Origin: Chloroflexota bacterium
GTDB lineage: Bacteria > Chloroflexota > Ktedonobacteria > Ktedonobacterales > Ktedonobacteraceae
Assembly: GCA_005881995.1 (NCBI GenBank)
Contig: VBHV01000234.1
Location: 1-7,439, forward strand
Length of the DNA stretch: 7,439 nucleotides
Direction of reading: 5' to 3'
Shown here: one piece after another, positions 1 through 6,969 of the stretch
Layout of the letters: the number at the start of each line of letters is the position of its first letter
How positions within the stretch are numbered: the first letter of the stretch is position 1
Made by a program: the position numbers and the translations under genes
Notes under the pieces: generated by a model
What the model saw: only the letters and a program-made list of their open reading frames with translations
Told to the model about the DNA's origin: nothing
The model's database searches: none

Positions 1-873
1 TCCTACCAGGCGCAGTCTGGGTTTCAGGTCTTTATGCCATTCATCTGGGGCATGCATCATTCGTCCCCAGGCATGCAGCAGCACATCGATCCCTTTGGCA
101 TAGTCCATGCGAGCCACACAGACGACATCACGCTCTGGCTTCGTTGGTTCTGGTCGTAATTCGGGTGCAGGGTGAAATTTCGTCGTGTCAATACCGTTAG
201 AGATGCGCACGATCTGTTCAGCGCGAAATCCTCGCGAGGTGAGATAAGGATAGCCACGATTACTCAGAACCTGGTAAAATGCATCTGACTTCCGCAAAAA
301 ACTCAGGATTGCGTGGCCGCCGAATGCTGTCTGAGGCAAATAGCTCAGATCACCTGAGGCCGAGGCACAGTCGATAAAATCGACGTTTAAGAAGCTCAGG
401 TCGGTCAGGGTGTCAAGCGTATCGGCCATCAGCTTCACATCCTGCTCCATCTGTGCGCGTTGCGCATCATTTGGCCCGGTGCTCTGGATGCTGATGATGA
501 CAGGTTTATGGGTGAGTTTGCCAATGAGGGTCGCGGCAGCCGCAACAGGAGATACCTGTAAGACATGGATTACACTATAGCGGTGGCGCAGCCGCCAGAG
601 GCTAAAGAGTATGCCTATATCGATTGGCAAATGCCCGAGCCTACCGAGACGCAATATCCCCCCGCGCTTGTATATCCCACCCACACGCACAACCGGTAAG
701 CCATCAATCGTTTCTGTCCGTTTCCATTTTCTATCGTGACGCAGCGTGACAACAATAACGTCATACCCGAGAGCCTGAAGCTGACGAGCCTGTTTTTCGG
801 CCTGAACCTCTGCACCACCAACCCTGGGCCAGAACTGAAAGGAAACAAGGCAGACACGAATACGGTCTTCCAC
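1..873 (-). CDS. GT4-family glycosyltransferase (C-terminus beyond window)
   Basis: Predicted cytoplasmic GT-B glycosyltransferase that would add a sugar from a nucleotide-sugar donor to the lipid-linked polysaccharide repeat unit. I read 291 codons without a stop, and the frame stays open at the left edge. The N-terminal Rossmann half begins VEDRIRVCLVS and carries the acceptor-side loop PRVGGAE (residues 16-22), typical of GT4 enzymes. The donor-side half begins near RISNGID (223-229), followed by ARMDYAKGID (254-263), whose Arg255 and Lys260 match the usual donor phosphate-binding pair. The later E-x7-E motif lies outside the window. I chose the GTG start at 873 because GAGGAG sits 7 nt upstream and the Rossmann strand follows at once; a TTG at 875 is in another frame. 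It lies 31 nt after the flippase/polymerase stop, so it is probably last in this stretch of operon or followed by more genes. Donor sugar and linkage cannot be told. Confidence 0.9.
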   Translation of the reverse strand, partial: MEDRIRVCLVSFQFWPRVGGAEVQAEKQARQLQALGYDVIVVTLRHDRKWKRTETIDGLPVVRVGGIYKRGGILRLGRLGHLPIDIGILFSLWRLRHRYSVIHVLQVSPVAAAATLIGKLTHKPVIISIQSTGPNDAQRAQMEQDVKLMADTLDTLTDLSFLNVDFIDCASASGDLSYLPQTAFGGHAILSFLRKSDAFYQVLSNRGYPYLTSRGFRAEQIVRISNGIDTTKFHPAPELRPEPTKPERDVVCVARMDYAKGIDVLLHAWGRMMHAPDEWHKDLKPRLRLVG

Positions 874-880
874 AATGAAT

Positions 881-886
881 CTCCTC
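881..886 (-). promoter_or_regulatory. Ribosome binding site of the glycosyltransferase
   Basis: The minus strand reads GAGGAG 7 nt before the GTG codon at 873. It decides the non-ATG start of the glycosyltransferase. It lies in the 31-nt gap after the TAG stop of the upstream gene. Confidence 0.75.
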
Positions 887-904
887 AATATCTCATAGCG
901 AGCC

Positions 905-3820
905 CTAAACTCCAGGGCCTGCTGAAGTGTGTTCAAGCATTTCTTGTCGGACAACCTTCATTCGCGGCTGTGTTGTCTCATCAAGTGATGCTTCATCGGC
1001 TTCCGGTAACGGTTTCGGCGTTGACCAGTTGAGCGCAAACGGCAGGGCCATCAAGATCCAGAAGTAGACCGCGATTGCCTGAATCCAGAAATCGTTCGAC
1101 TCTTGAGATTGGAACAACATACAGATAAAGGCTGCTAACGCTGCCGCGTACAGCATACGGCGCTCTCCAGTGGCTTTTCGTAGTCCCGCAATCAAACCGA
1201 CAAGCATCACAATAAAAACCAATGAGAGCAGGATTACTCCGATGATACCGTGATCGTAAAGGGTACCGATAAAGAGATTGGATGGCGCAGTCGCGATACT
1301 GCCAACAGTCAGGCTGGCCAACAGAGCATCGGATGCCTGTAAACCATTACCCAATAATCGAGTCGGATCAAAACTCTGAAGGAGTGCCTGCCAGAGATAT
1401 GTGCGTCCATTGATCGATGCTATGTCCTGAGTAAAGAAGCGGTCGAAGAGAGGGACGTGGCCAACCGTTTCCAGGAGAACCAGCATCACGGCCAGCGCCA
1501 CGACACCGCTGAGCATTCCTATCCTCAGCTTGCGCGAGGGGAGGAAGCAGATCATGACGATGATGGCCACCGGCAAGCTGATATAGGCGCCTCGCGAGAA
1601 AGTCACTCCGGTTCCCACCAGGAGGATGAGGGTCACGATCAAACCGACAACGCGCTTGATGCCTCGCAATGTAAATGTGCGATAGATGGCAAAGGGAATC
1701 ACTATGGAGAGCAGTAAGGATAGCCCTGGCGCCGCGTTATAAATTGAGTAAGCGCGGAACACTCCGGTAGAGTCGAGAACACCATATTGCTTAGTTAACC
1801 AACCGTAAATGCCATACAGAGCAATGAACGTAGTTGGCACCAGTATCGCATCGATGAGGCCGAGCATGCGCCGCCGCGTGGTGATTACATTGATCGTCAG
1901 CACGCTCAGTGCCGCAAAATCCACGAGACTGAGCCAGAATATTAGAAATGGTACGGTGCCAAGGGGAGAGAGCCCAATGCTAGCTAATGCCCATAGCAGG
2001 TAGATAGCAAGGAAGACGAGAACTGGCATGCGTTTAAGTGTCTGTCTGATGGGCACGCAGGCCATCAGAAGAAAGGTCGGAATGGTCAAAGCCGAGAGAA
2101 AGTTGTTCCCGTTGAAGAATGGCAGGTTTGAGCCGATGAATGCATTGATCAGTGCCCAGGCAATCAACAGCACGTAGGGATAGCGCAGGAAGACCAGTAT
2201 GATGATCGCGCCGAAGGAAACGCGCAGCGCATACAAGGAGTTGTAGAACATACCGATCATCCCGGCTATGAAGACAGCGAATATGACGCCGACGCGTCCG
2301 AGTTGGCGACTCACATTATACTGAATCCTGAACCAGGAGGAATTGCGTTGTTTCCACGATACCCAGCGTATGTAGTTATTGCCAAGGCCTAGTTTCCAGA
2401 TCACTGTTAATACCTCTCCTGGTGGCGTAAGAAGATTGAGCTTGCCGATTGAGCGGCGCAGCGCGAAGAGCAAGATAAACATGGTACAGCAGTATACTGC
2501 CGAGGTAGCCAGAGCAATGCCCATGCTCTGCCATAAACGTGCGAAGATATAATCAAAGATGGCGTTGGCGCTCACGCTGAAGATGGTGACGAACATCAAC
2601 ACACGGGTTTTGCCGAGGGCATTGAAAGCCTTCGAAAGGATAAAGCCAAACGCCATAGGCGCCAGACCCAGAGTGAAACCCACTAATGTGCTCGCAGTCA
2701 GAGCTGTATCCTCAGAGGTAAATGCTCCACGCTGAAAAAGTAACTGCACTATTGGGTGCGCCAGTATCGTCATGAACGCGCTCATCGCTATTGTGGTAAT
2801 AGCAACAGCCCAGAGATACAGCCGCAACGTCTCCTTGAAGGCCTTCATATTGTTGCTAGAAACTTGATAGGAGAGATAGGGAAGAACCGCGCGCCCGACC
2901 GAAACAAATATGATACCGACGGGGACGCTATTCAGCTTGAGCGCGTAGTTAAGTGCAGAGATACTGCCATTCGAGAGAGATGAGGCAAAGATCTGATCGA
3001 CAAGAGGGCTTGCTTGAATGATCAAGGCCGTTAGCAATGCAGGTCCGGCTATTGCCAGAATCGATGCGACGGCCGGGTTTCGCAAGTTTATGTTTAGCCT
3101 GTAGACGAGCTTGGCCTGCCGTACACGTATGAAGAACACAAAGAGCTGGAGGCAAAGCCCAACCAGCCCACCTACACATAACGCAACTATACCGAAATAC
3201 TTGCCTACCACCAGCACAAATATGGCTGTAGTGAGCGGCACCAGCATGCCGGCGTAGGCAGGCCAACCATATTGACCTTCCGCGTTCAAAATACTTTCCA
3301 GTAGGCTGATTAACACCTGCAACACAAGTATTGGTATAATAAATGGCGCCAGGCTGGCCGCCAGCCCTGTACTAGATGAACCTAACGCCGGGGCAGAGAG
3401 ATGAACAACCTCGAAGCGAAAGATGAACATCACCACCATGAGCACCACGGTGCCCACCAACAATACATTCAGCAAAGTGCTAAAGAGTTCGGATGCGCGC
3501 TTCCTTCCTTCCTGGGAACGGACACGTATATAAACCGGGACGACCGAGTATTCAACCGTACCGCCTATTAACTGAGCTACCAGGGAGGGTACGAGAGCTG
3601 CGACAAAATACGCATCCATCGCATCCCCTAAGCCGAAGCGGCCAGTCACGATGATCTGATAGACCAGTCCCATCACCCGAATCAACAGCGCCGCAGACGC
3701 AAGGCTCATCAACGCACGAAAGATGTTTTTATTAGGAGATTTAAGGCGTACCGCCGCCAGATATGCGCTGCTAGTACCTGTAGGCTGCGTAATGTCAGCA
3801 TCTATAAAAGGATCAGGCAT
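905..3820 (-). CDS. Fused MurJ/Wzx-like flippase and Wzy/WaaL-like O-antigen polymerase/ligase
   Basis: One 971-residue integral membrane protein with two halves. Residues about 33-455 look like a MOP-superfamily flippase of the MviN/MurJ type: RVMGL (48-52), RFGLGDAMDAYFVA (61-74), LFQRGAF (361-367) and a helix pair near 407-453. Residues about 510-930 look like the O-antigen ligase/polymerase family (Wzy_C): many hydrophobic helices, the motif FSRGA (741-745), a polar loop about 786-848 holding RTYLW (806-810) and GNG (824-826), then PSNLFIG (846-852). The basic linker 455-510 is probably cytoplasmic. Inferred role: turn the lipid-linked repeat unit across the membrane and polymerise or ligate it outside. 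Each half is close to the length of a separate protein, and the frame has no stop between them. An in-frame stop two codons upstream makes ATG 3820 the first possible start, but no good Shine-Dalgarno precedes it. The gene follows the dehydrogenase by 73 nt. Odd: key MurJ residues and the Wzy loop His are replaced. Confidence 0.88.
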   Translation of the reverse strand: MPDPFIDADITQPTGTSSAYLAAVRLKSPNKNIFRALMSLASAALLIRVMGLVYQIIVTGRFGLGDAMDAYFVAALVPSLVAQLIGGTVEYSVVPVYIRVRSQEGRKRASELFSTLLNVLLVGTVVLMVVMFIFRFEVVHLSAPALGSSSTGLAASLAPFIIPILVLQVLISLLESILNAEGQYGWPAYAGMLVPLTTAIFVLVVGKYFGIVALCVGGLVGLCLQLFVFFIRVRQAKLVYRLNINLRNPAVASILAIAGPALLTALIIQASPLVDQIFASSLSNGSISALNYALKLNSVPVGIIFVSVGRAVLPYLSYQVSSNNMKAFKETLRLYLWAVAITTIAMSAFMTILAHPIVQLLFQRGAFTSEDTALTASTLVGFTLGLAPMAFGFILSKAFNALGKTRVLMFVTIFSVSANAIFDYIFARLWQSMGIALATSAVYCCTMFILLFALRRSIGKLNLLTPPGEVLTVIWKLGLGNNYIRWVSWKQRNSSWFRIQYNVSRQLGRVGVIFAVFIAGMIGMFYNSLYALRVSFGAIIILVFLRYPYVLLIAWALINAFIGSNLPFFNGNNFLSALTIPTFLLMACVPIRQTLKRMPVLVFLAIYLLWALASIGLSPLGTVPFLIFWLSLVDFAALSVLTINVITTRRRMLGLIDAILVPTTFIALYGIYGWLTKQYGVLDSTGVFRAYSIYNAAPGLSLLLSIVIPFAIYRTFTLRGIKRVVGLIVTLILLVGTGVTFSRGAYISLPVAIIVMICFLPSRKLRIGMLSGVVALAVMLVLLETVGHVPLFDRFFTQDIASINGRTYLWQALLQSFDPTRLLGNGLQASDALLASLTVGSIATAPSNLFIGTLYDHGIIGVILLSLVFIVMLVGLIAGLRKATGERRMLYAAALAAFICMLFQSQESNDFWIQAIAVYFWILMALPFALNWSTPKPLPEADEASLDETTQPRMKVVRQEMLEHTSAGPGV

Positions 3821-3893
3821 GGTTTACGACCGTTCTACGGAAGAAAGCAAATAGCACATACATAACAAAATTGGTGAAACCTCTTTACAACTT
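3821..3893 (-). other. 73-nt gap between dehydrogenase and flippase/polymerase
   Basis: This is the longest spacer between the minus-strand genes. I see no stem followed by a T-run, so no terminator, and no convincing promoter. A purine-rich AAAGAGG lies near its upstream end, too far from ATG 3820 to serve it. Close to the ATG only a poor GAACGG is present, about 9 nt away. Read-through from the dehydrogenase is the simplest reading. Confidence 0.4.
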
Positions 3894-5195
3894 TCAGAGC
3901 AGAAGCACTTTCTCATCCCTGTATCCCTGCGTCGAGTTGCGAGTGTCTACGATGGAGCGCGCTTCATGTAAAATCCAGGGAATATCGTAGTAGCTATGGT
4001 CAGTGACGATGACTGTGCAGTCTGCCGCCTGCAACAAGCCACTGCTCAGGGTCTGTGAGTAGAATGTCCGACCGAGTAATTGCAGGGAGGACACATATTC
4101 ATCATTGTAGAGTACCACCGCTTTGCGTTCAATCAACTCCTGGATGATGTCTAGAGCCGGTGACTCGCGTACATCACCTACGTTGCGTTTATAAGCAACC
4201 CCCAACACGAGAATAGTCGCACCGTTGAAACAACGACGCTGCTCATTGAGAGCCTGGCCGATCTTGTCCACGACATAATGTGGCATACTGCTGTTGATCT
4301 CCGCAGCCAGCTCAATAAAGCGGGCGGTGTAATCGAGCGTTTTGAGCTTCCAGGAAAGATAATGCGGATCAACAGGAATACAGTGTCCACCTAATCCCGG
4401 CCCAGGAAAAAACGGCATGAAACCAAACGGCTTTGTCGCCGCCGCTTCAATGACTTCCCAGACGTTAATGCCAAGTTTATCGCAAATAATAGCGATTTCG
4501 TTGACCAGGCCGATGTTGACCGCCCGAAATGTGTTTTCCAGTAGTTTTGCCATCTCGGCAACACGTGCAGAAGAGAGAGGTATGACCTTTTTGATGGCGG
4601 CTTCATAGAAGGCATGTGCCAGTTCTGTACAGGTCTGGGTAATGCCTCCAACGATTTTGGGCGTGTTCTGTGTGCCAAAGTCGGGATTGCCCGGATCGAT
4701 ACGCTCCGGTGAAAATGCCAGGAAGAAATCAACCCCTACTTTCAGTCCGGTTGACTCCAATACCGGCAACAAAACCTCATTGGTTGTACCTGGGTAAGTT
4801 GTGCTTTCCAATACGATGAGCTGTCCCGCATGCAGATGGGCCTGAACCTCATGGGTCACTGAGACTATATAGGAAATATCTGGATCACGTGTTTTCCGAA
4901 GCGGAGTTGGAACGCAAATACTGATAGCATCGATCTCATCCAAAACAGCGTAATCGCTGGTAAAATGCAGGCGATTTTTCTGGATGAGAGCTTGCAATGT
5001 ACTGCTCGAAATATCAGGGATATAACTTTCCCCCCGGTTAGCCAGGTCGACTTTTTGCTTGTCCACGTCAATGCCCTCGACCTGGAAGCCTGCTTCTGCA
5101 AATGTGATCGCCAGTGGCAAGCCTACATAGCCAAGGCCGATGACAGCAACGCGCAAGGAACGCGTAGAGATTTTCTCGTGCAGTTGACGATGCAT
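3894..5195 (-). CDS. Nucleotide-sugar 6-dehydrogenase, WbpA-like (UDP-GlcNAc/UDP-Glc dehydrogenase family)
   Basis: Cytoplasmic NAD-dependent enzyme that oxidises C6 of a UDP-sugar twice to give a UDP-uronic acid, a precursor for acidic polysaccharides. The 433 residues match the usual length. Seen in order: NAD-binding GLGYVG (20-25), CVPTPL (94-99), ESTTYPGTT (130-138), SPERIDPGN (162-170), the central helix with EMAKLLENT (214-222, Lys216 as probable acid/base), GPGLGGHCIP (265-274) with the nucleophile Cys272, and the C-terminal domain opening with LGVAYKRNVGDVRESP (331-346). The GGHCIPVDP form, in place of GGSCFPKD, points to the UDP-GlcNAc 6-dehydrogenase (WbpA) branch over UDP-glucose dehydrogenase; the exact substrate is an inference. 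All catalytic residues I can check are present. ATG 5195 starts one base after the stop of the co-polymerase gene, with its ribosome binding site inside that gene, so translation is probably coupled. Confidence 0.93.
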   Translation of the reverse strand: MHRQLHEKISTRSLRVAVIGLGYVGLPLAITFAEAGFQVEGIDVDKQKVDLANRGESYIPDISSSTLQALIQKNRLHFTSDYAVLDEIDAISICVPTPLRKTRDPDISYIVSVTHEVQAHLHAGQLIVLESTTYPGTTNEVLLPVLESTGLKVGVDFFLAFSPERIDPGNPDFGTQNTPKIVGGITQTCTELAHAFYEAAIKKVIPLSSARVAEMAKLLENTFRAVNIGLVNEIAIICDKLGINVWEVIEAAATKPFGFMPFFPGPGLGGHCIPVDPHYLSWKLKTLDYTARFIELAAEINSSMPHYVVDKIGQALNEQRRCFNGATILVLGVAYKRNVGDVRESPALDIIQELIERKAVVLYNDEYVSSLQLLGRTFYSQTLSSGLLQAADCTVIVTDHSYYDIPWILHEARSIVDTRNSTQGYRDEKVLLL

Positions 5196-5196
5196 C

Positions 5197-6675
5197 CTAG
5201 TTTTCCCTATCCTTTTCCTTTAGTGGACGGGCCAGGGTAACCGTGATATCCATGTTCTCCTGGTTCGCATTATGGTTCACGTTATGCTTCACCAAACCGT
5301 TCATCGGCGGTGTATTGGGAGGCGTGCCCATGTTTTTTCCAAGTTTACTCTGGCGTAGCGATACATCGTTCAGATATTCACGAATCTCGCTATCCTCTGA
5401 CCAGCGATTCTTATTGATGACGACTCCCAGTATAGTTGCACGTGTTCTGTTCAATACCTGCCTGGCACGTAAGAGAATCTTACGAGGCGTACGCGAGGCA
5501 TCAACAACGAATACCACCGCCTGTACATATGTGGCCAATACCTGTGCATCAGCTACTGGAAGCAGTGGAGGAGTATCAAAAATAACGTAATCAAACTGGG
5601 TTGTCTTCTTAAAATTTTCGAAGAGTTGGTGTGCTCGCGGTGAATGCAGCAACTCCGCAGGATTGGAGGAAAGCACACCTGCCGTCAGTACACGCAGCGT
5701 TTGAATCTCAGTTGGCTGACCATCTAGCTCAGTCTCATCCTCCATCCACATATCCAAAAGGGCGCTTGAAAGCCCATGGAGCTTATACAGTTGAAAGTGC
5801 TTGTGGAGACTGGGACGGCGCAGGTCTGCATCTACTAACAGCACTCGCTTGCCCGACATTGCTAAAAAAGTGGCAAGGTTTGCAGCAATGGTACTTCTAC
5901 CTTCTGCGGCGAGAGCGCTTGTAACCATTACCAGCTTGAAAGGTTTGATCGCCTGCGCAGCAATAAGGTTAACACAGAGCATACGACACCCCTCTGCAAA
6001 AGCAGGTACCTCCTCAGGATTTTTGACACGCTGTCTGCGCGAAAGTTGCGGAACAGTTGTCAGCGTGTCCAGGCCCAAAATCTCTTGCACTTCTTCGGGA
6101 CTATCCAGACGGTCATCCATCCACTCAAATAGAACAATCAAAACTACGGCAAGCGCGAGGCCGATCAGGGCACCAATAGCCGCATTTAATGTTGCTTTGG
6201 GGCTAATTGGAGAGGTGGGAAGTTCCGCAGGCACAACCTGGACGCCTCCTGAGAGACGTGTATTTGCAAAATTTGCGAGGCTCTGGCTAATCTCATTGGC
6301 CAGCTGTGTTGCCAGCGCCGGATCGGCATCCTGCACATCGAGTTCAATATTCTGGGTATTGGATTGTGGCTTTACCGAGATCATCCCTTGTAGTTGGGCT
6401 AATGTCAGCCCCTGATGCTTTGCAAGAACTGTATCCAGTACCCCGGGGCTATTGAGCAATTGGGCATATGTGGGTACGATTGCCAGGCTGCCATTGACAT
6501 CATAGGGAGTGGTGGTTGAACTTAGACTAACCACCAGGAGAGCAGAGGCCTGGTAGACTGGTTTCATGAACTTACTAATGACGTAGCCTGTGCCACCACA
6601 AAGCACTATGCCGAGTATTACCAACCACAACCAGTGTTTGGCAAGCGTTGCATATCGTCTGAACGGGCTTTGCAT
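5197..6675 (-). CDS. Polysaccharide co-polymerase: Wzz domain fused to CpsD/Wzc-like BY-kinase domain
   Basis: A 492-residue membrane protein predicted to control polysaccharide chain length and export. The Wzz part has a first membrane helix (about 15-35), KPVYQASALLVV (38-49) at the start of the outside domain, a Pro-rich stretch PTSPISP (153-159) and a second helix (about 163-184), as in chain-length determinants. The cytoplasmic kinase-like part (about 225-430) has a Walker A-like loop TSALAAEGRST (252-262), Walker A' VLLVDADLRRP (278-288, Asp282 and Asp284) and Walker B VIFDTPP (364-370). Two oddities: the Walker A Lys is Arg260, and the tail after residue 440, rich in Asn, Pro and His, contains no tyrosine, whereas BY-kinases usually end in a tyrosine cluster. 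ATP binding may persist, but autokinase activity is doubtful. It is first in the minus-strand gene set. ATG 6675 has AAGGA 10 nt upstream; two nearby upstream ATGs are out of frame. Confidence 0.92.
   Translation of the reverse strand: MQSPFRRYATLAKHWLWLVILGIVLCGGTGYVISKFMKPVYQASALLVVSLSSTTTPYDVNGSLAIVPTYAQLLNSPGVLDTVLAKHQGLTLAQLQGMISVKPQSNTQNIELDVQDADPALATQLANEISQSLANFANTRLSGGVQVVPAELPTSPISPKATLNAAIGALIGLALAVVLIVLFEWMDDRLDSPEEVQEILGLDTLTTVPQLSRRQRVKNPEEVPAFAEGCRMLCVNLIAAQAIKPFKLVMVTSALAAEGRSTIAANLATFLAMSGKRVLLVDADLRRPSLHKHFQLYKLHGLSSALLDMWMEDETELDGQPTEIQTLRVLTAGVLSSNPAELLHSPRAHQLFENFKKTTQFDYVIFDTPPLLPVADAQVLATYVQAVVFVVDASRTPRKILLRARQVLNRTRATILGVVINKNRWSEDSEIREYLNDVSLRQSKLGKNMGTPPNTPPMNGLVKHNVNHNANQENMDITVTLARPLKEKDREN
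5205..5214 (-). promoter_or_regulatory. Ribosome binding site of the dehydrogenase, inside the upstream gene
   Basis: The minus strand reads AAGGATAGGG, with AGGG ending 9 nt before ATG 5195. It overlaps the last codons of the co-polymerase gene, whose TAG stop is one base from the ATG. This supports the start and suggests coupled translation. Confidence 0.65.
5263..5286 (-). repeat. Imperfect 12-bp tandem duplication in the co-polymerase tail
   Basis: On the minus strand CATAACGTGAAC is followed directly by CATAATGCGAAC, 10 of 12 bases identical. In frame it encodes HNVN then HNAN (residues 464-471). It lies in the low-complexity C-terminal tail and probably arose by slippage without breaking the frame. 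Confidence 0.6.
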
Positions 6676-6685
6676 ATCATGACCA

Positions 6686-6690
6686 TCCTT
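6686..6690 (-). promoter_or_regulatory. Ribosome binding site of the co-polymerase
   Basis: The minus strand reads AAGGA 10 nt before ATG 6675. It supports that start over the two out-of-frame ATGs lying between them. Confidence 0.6.
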
Positions 6691-6842
6691 ACTTCTAAAA
6701 GTAGCTTAGTGACAATATAGCTCTAATCTTATGTGTTACTGTATGATTTCGCACAGCAGGTAGTTCCTAATGCATGAACATTCCAAATATACCTATCTTT
6801 GTACCATTCAAGGATATCGTGACTCCCTTGAGAATTTGGTAG

Positions 6843-6869
6843 TTGACAACGTTGAGATATCGTTGTGAA
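6843..6869. promoter_or_regulatory. Inverted repeat overlapping a TTGACA box
   Basis: ACAACG (6846-6851) and CGTTGT (6861-6866) form perfect 6-bp arms around a 9-bp spacer. After one mismatch, TT (6843-6844) pairs with AA (6868-6869). The left arm overlaps the -35-like TTGACA at 6843-6848, so a protein bound here could block it. Operator function is an inference. Confidence 0.3.
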
Positions 6870-6885
6870 AACCAGAACCTGGTTT
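6869..6885. promoter_or_regulatory. Short perfect inverted repeat, possible operator
   Basis: AAACCAG (6869-6875) and CTGGTTT (6879-6885) are perfect 7-bp arms separated by AAC. After one mismatch, TG (6866-6867) pairs with CA (6887-6888). It abuts the preceding dyad. The arms are not GC-rich and no long T-run follows, which argues against a terminator. Confidence 0.3.
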
Positions 6886-6936
6886 ACATTCCTCTCCTTT
6901 TGAAGGCTGCGGATGAGCATTTCTACACGATTTTCC

Positions 6937-6948
6937 GTGAAGCTTCAC
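6937..6948. promoter_or_regulatory. Perfect 12-bp palindrome
   Basis: GTGAAGCTTCAC equals its own reverse complement. With no room for a loop it suits a dimeric protein site better than an RNA hairpin. A T-run follows a few bases later, but a 4-bp stem would be too weak for a terminator. It could also be chance. Confidence 0.25.
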
Positions 6949-6969
6949 TGATTTTTTACCATCGTAGGC

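Noticed and set aside
615..875. An 86-codon minus-strand frame starting TTG at 875
   Set aside because: It is offset from the GTG 873 frame, which gives clear GT4 motifs through to the window edge. The 86-codon frame gives none.
2290..2460. Possible sequencing frameshift joining two separate genes into the 971-residue protein
   Set aside because: The frame is continuous, the linker has plausible composition, and I see no internal ribosome binding site plus start that would mark a separate polymerase gene.
3821..3893. A tiny open frame (about 16 codons) before the flippase/polymerase start
   Set aside because: The nearest purine-rich site is about 16 nt from its ATG, too far, and the peptide has no support. 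A leader peptide cannot be claimed.
5801..6415. A 204-codon plus-strand open frame opposite the co-polymerase gene
   Set aside because: Its translation is Ser/Ala/Arg-rich with no family motifs, and it lies wholly antisense to a well-supported gene. It is a shadow frame.
6729..6920. A 63-codon minus-strand open frame in the divergent region
   Set aside because: No Shine-Dalgarno site, no recognisable motif, and it overlaps the dyads and candidate promoters. I do not count it as a gene.
6937..6965. Palindrome followed by a T-run as a rho-independent terminator
   Set aside because: The palindrome can form only a 4-bp stem with a 4-nt loop, and it lies upstream of a gene, not after one.
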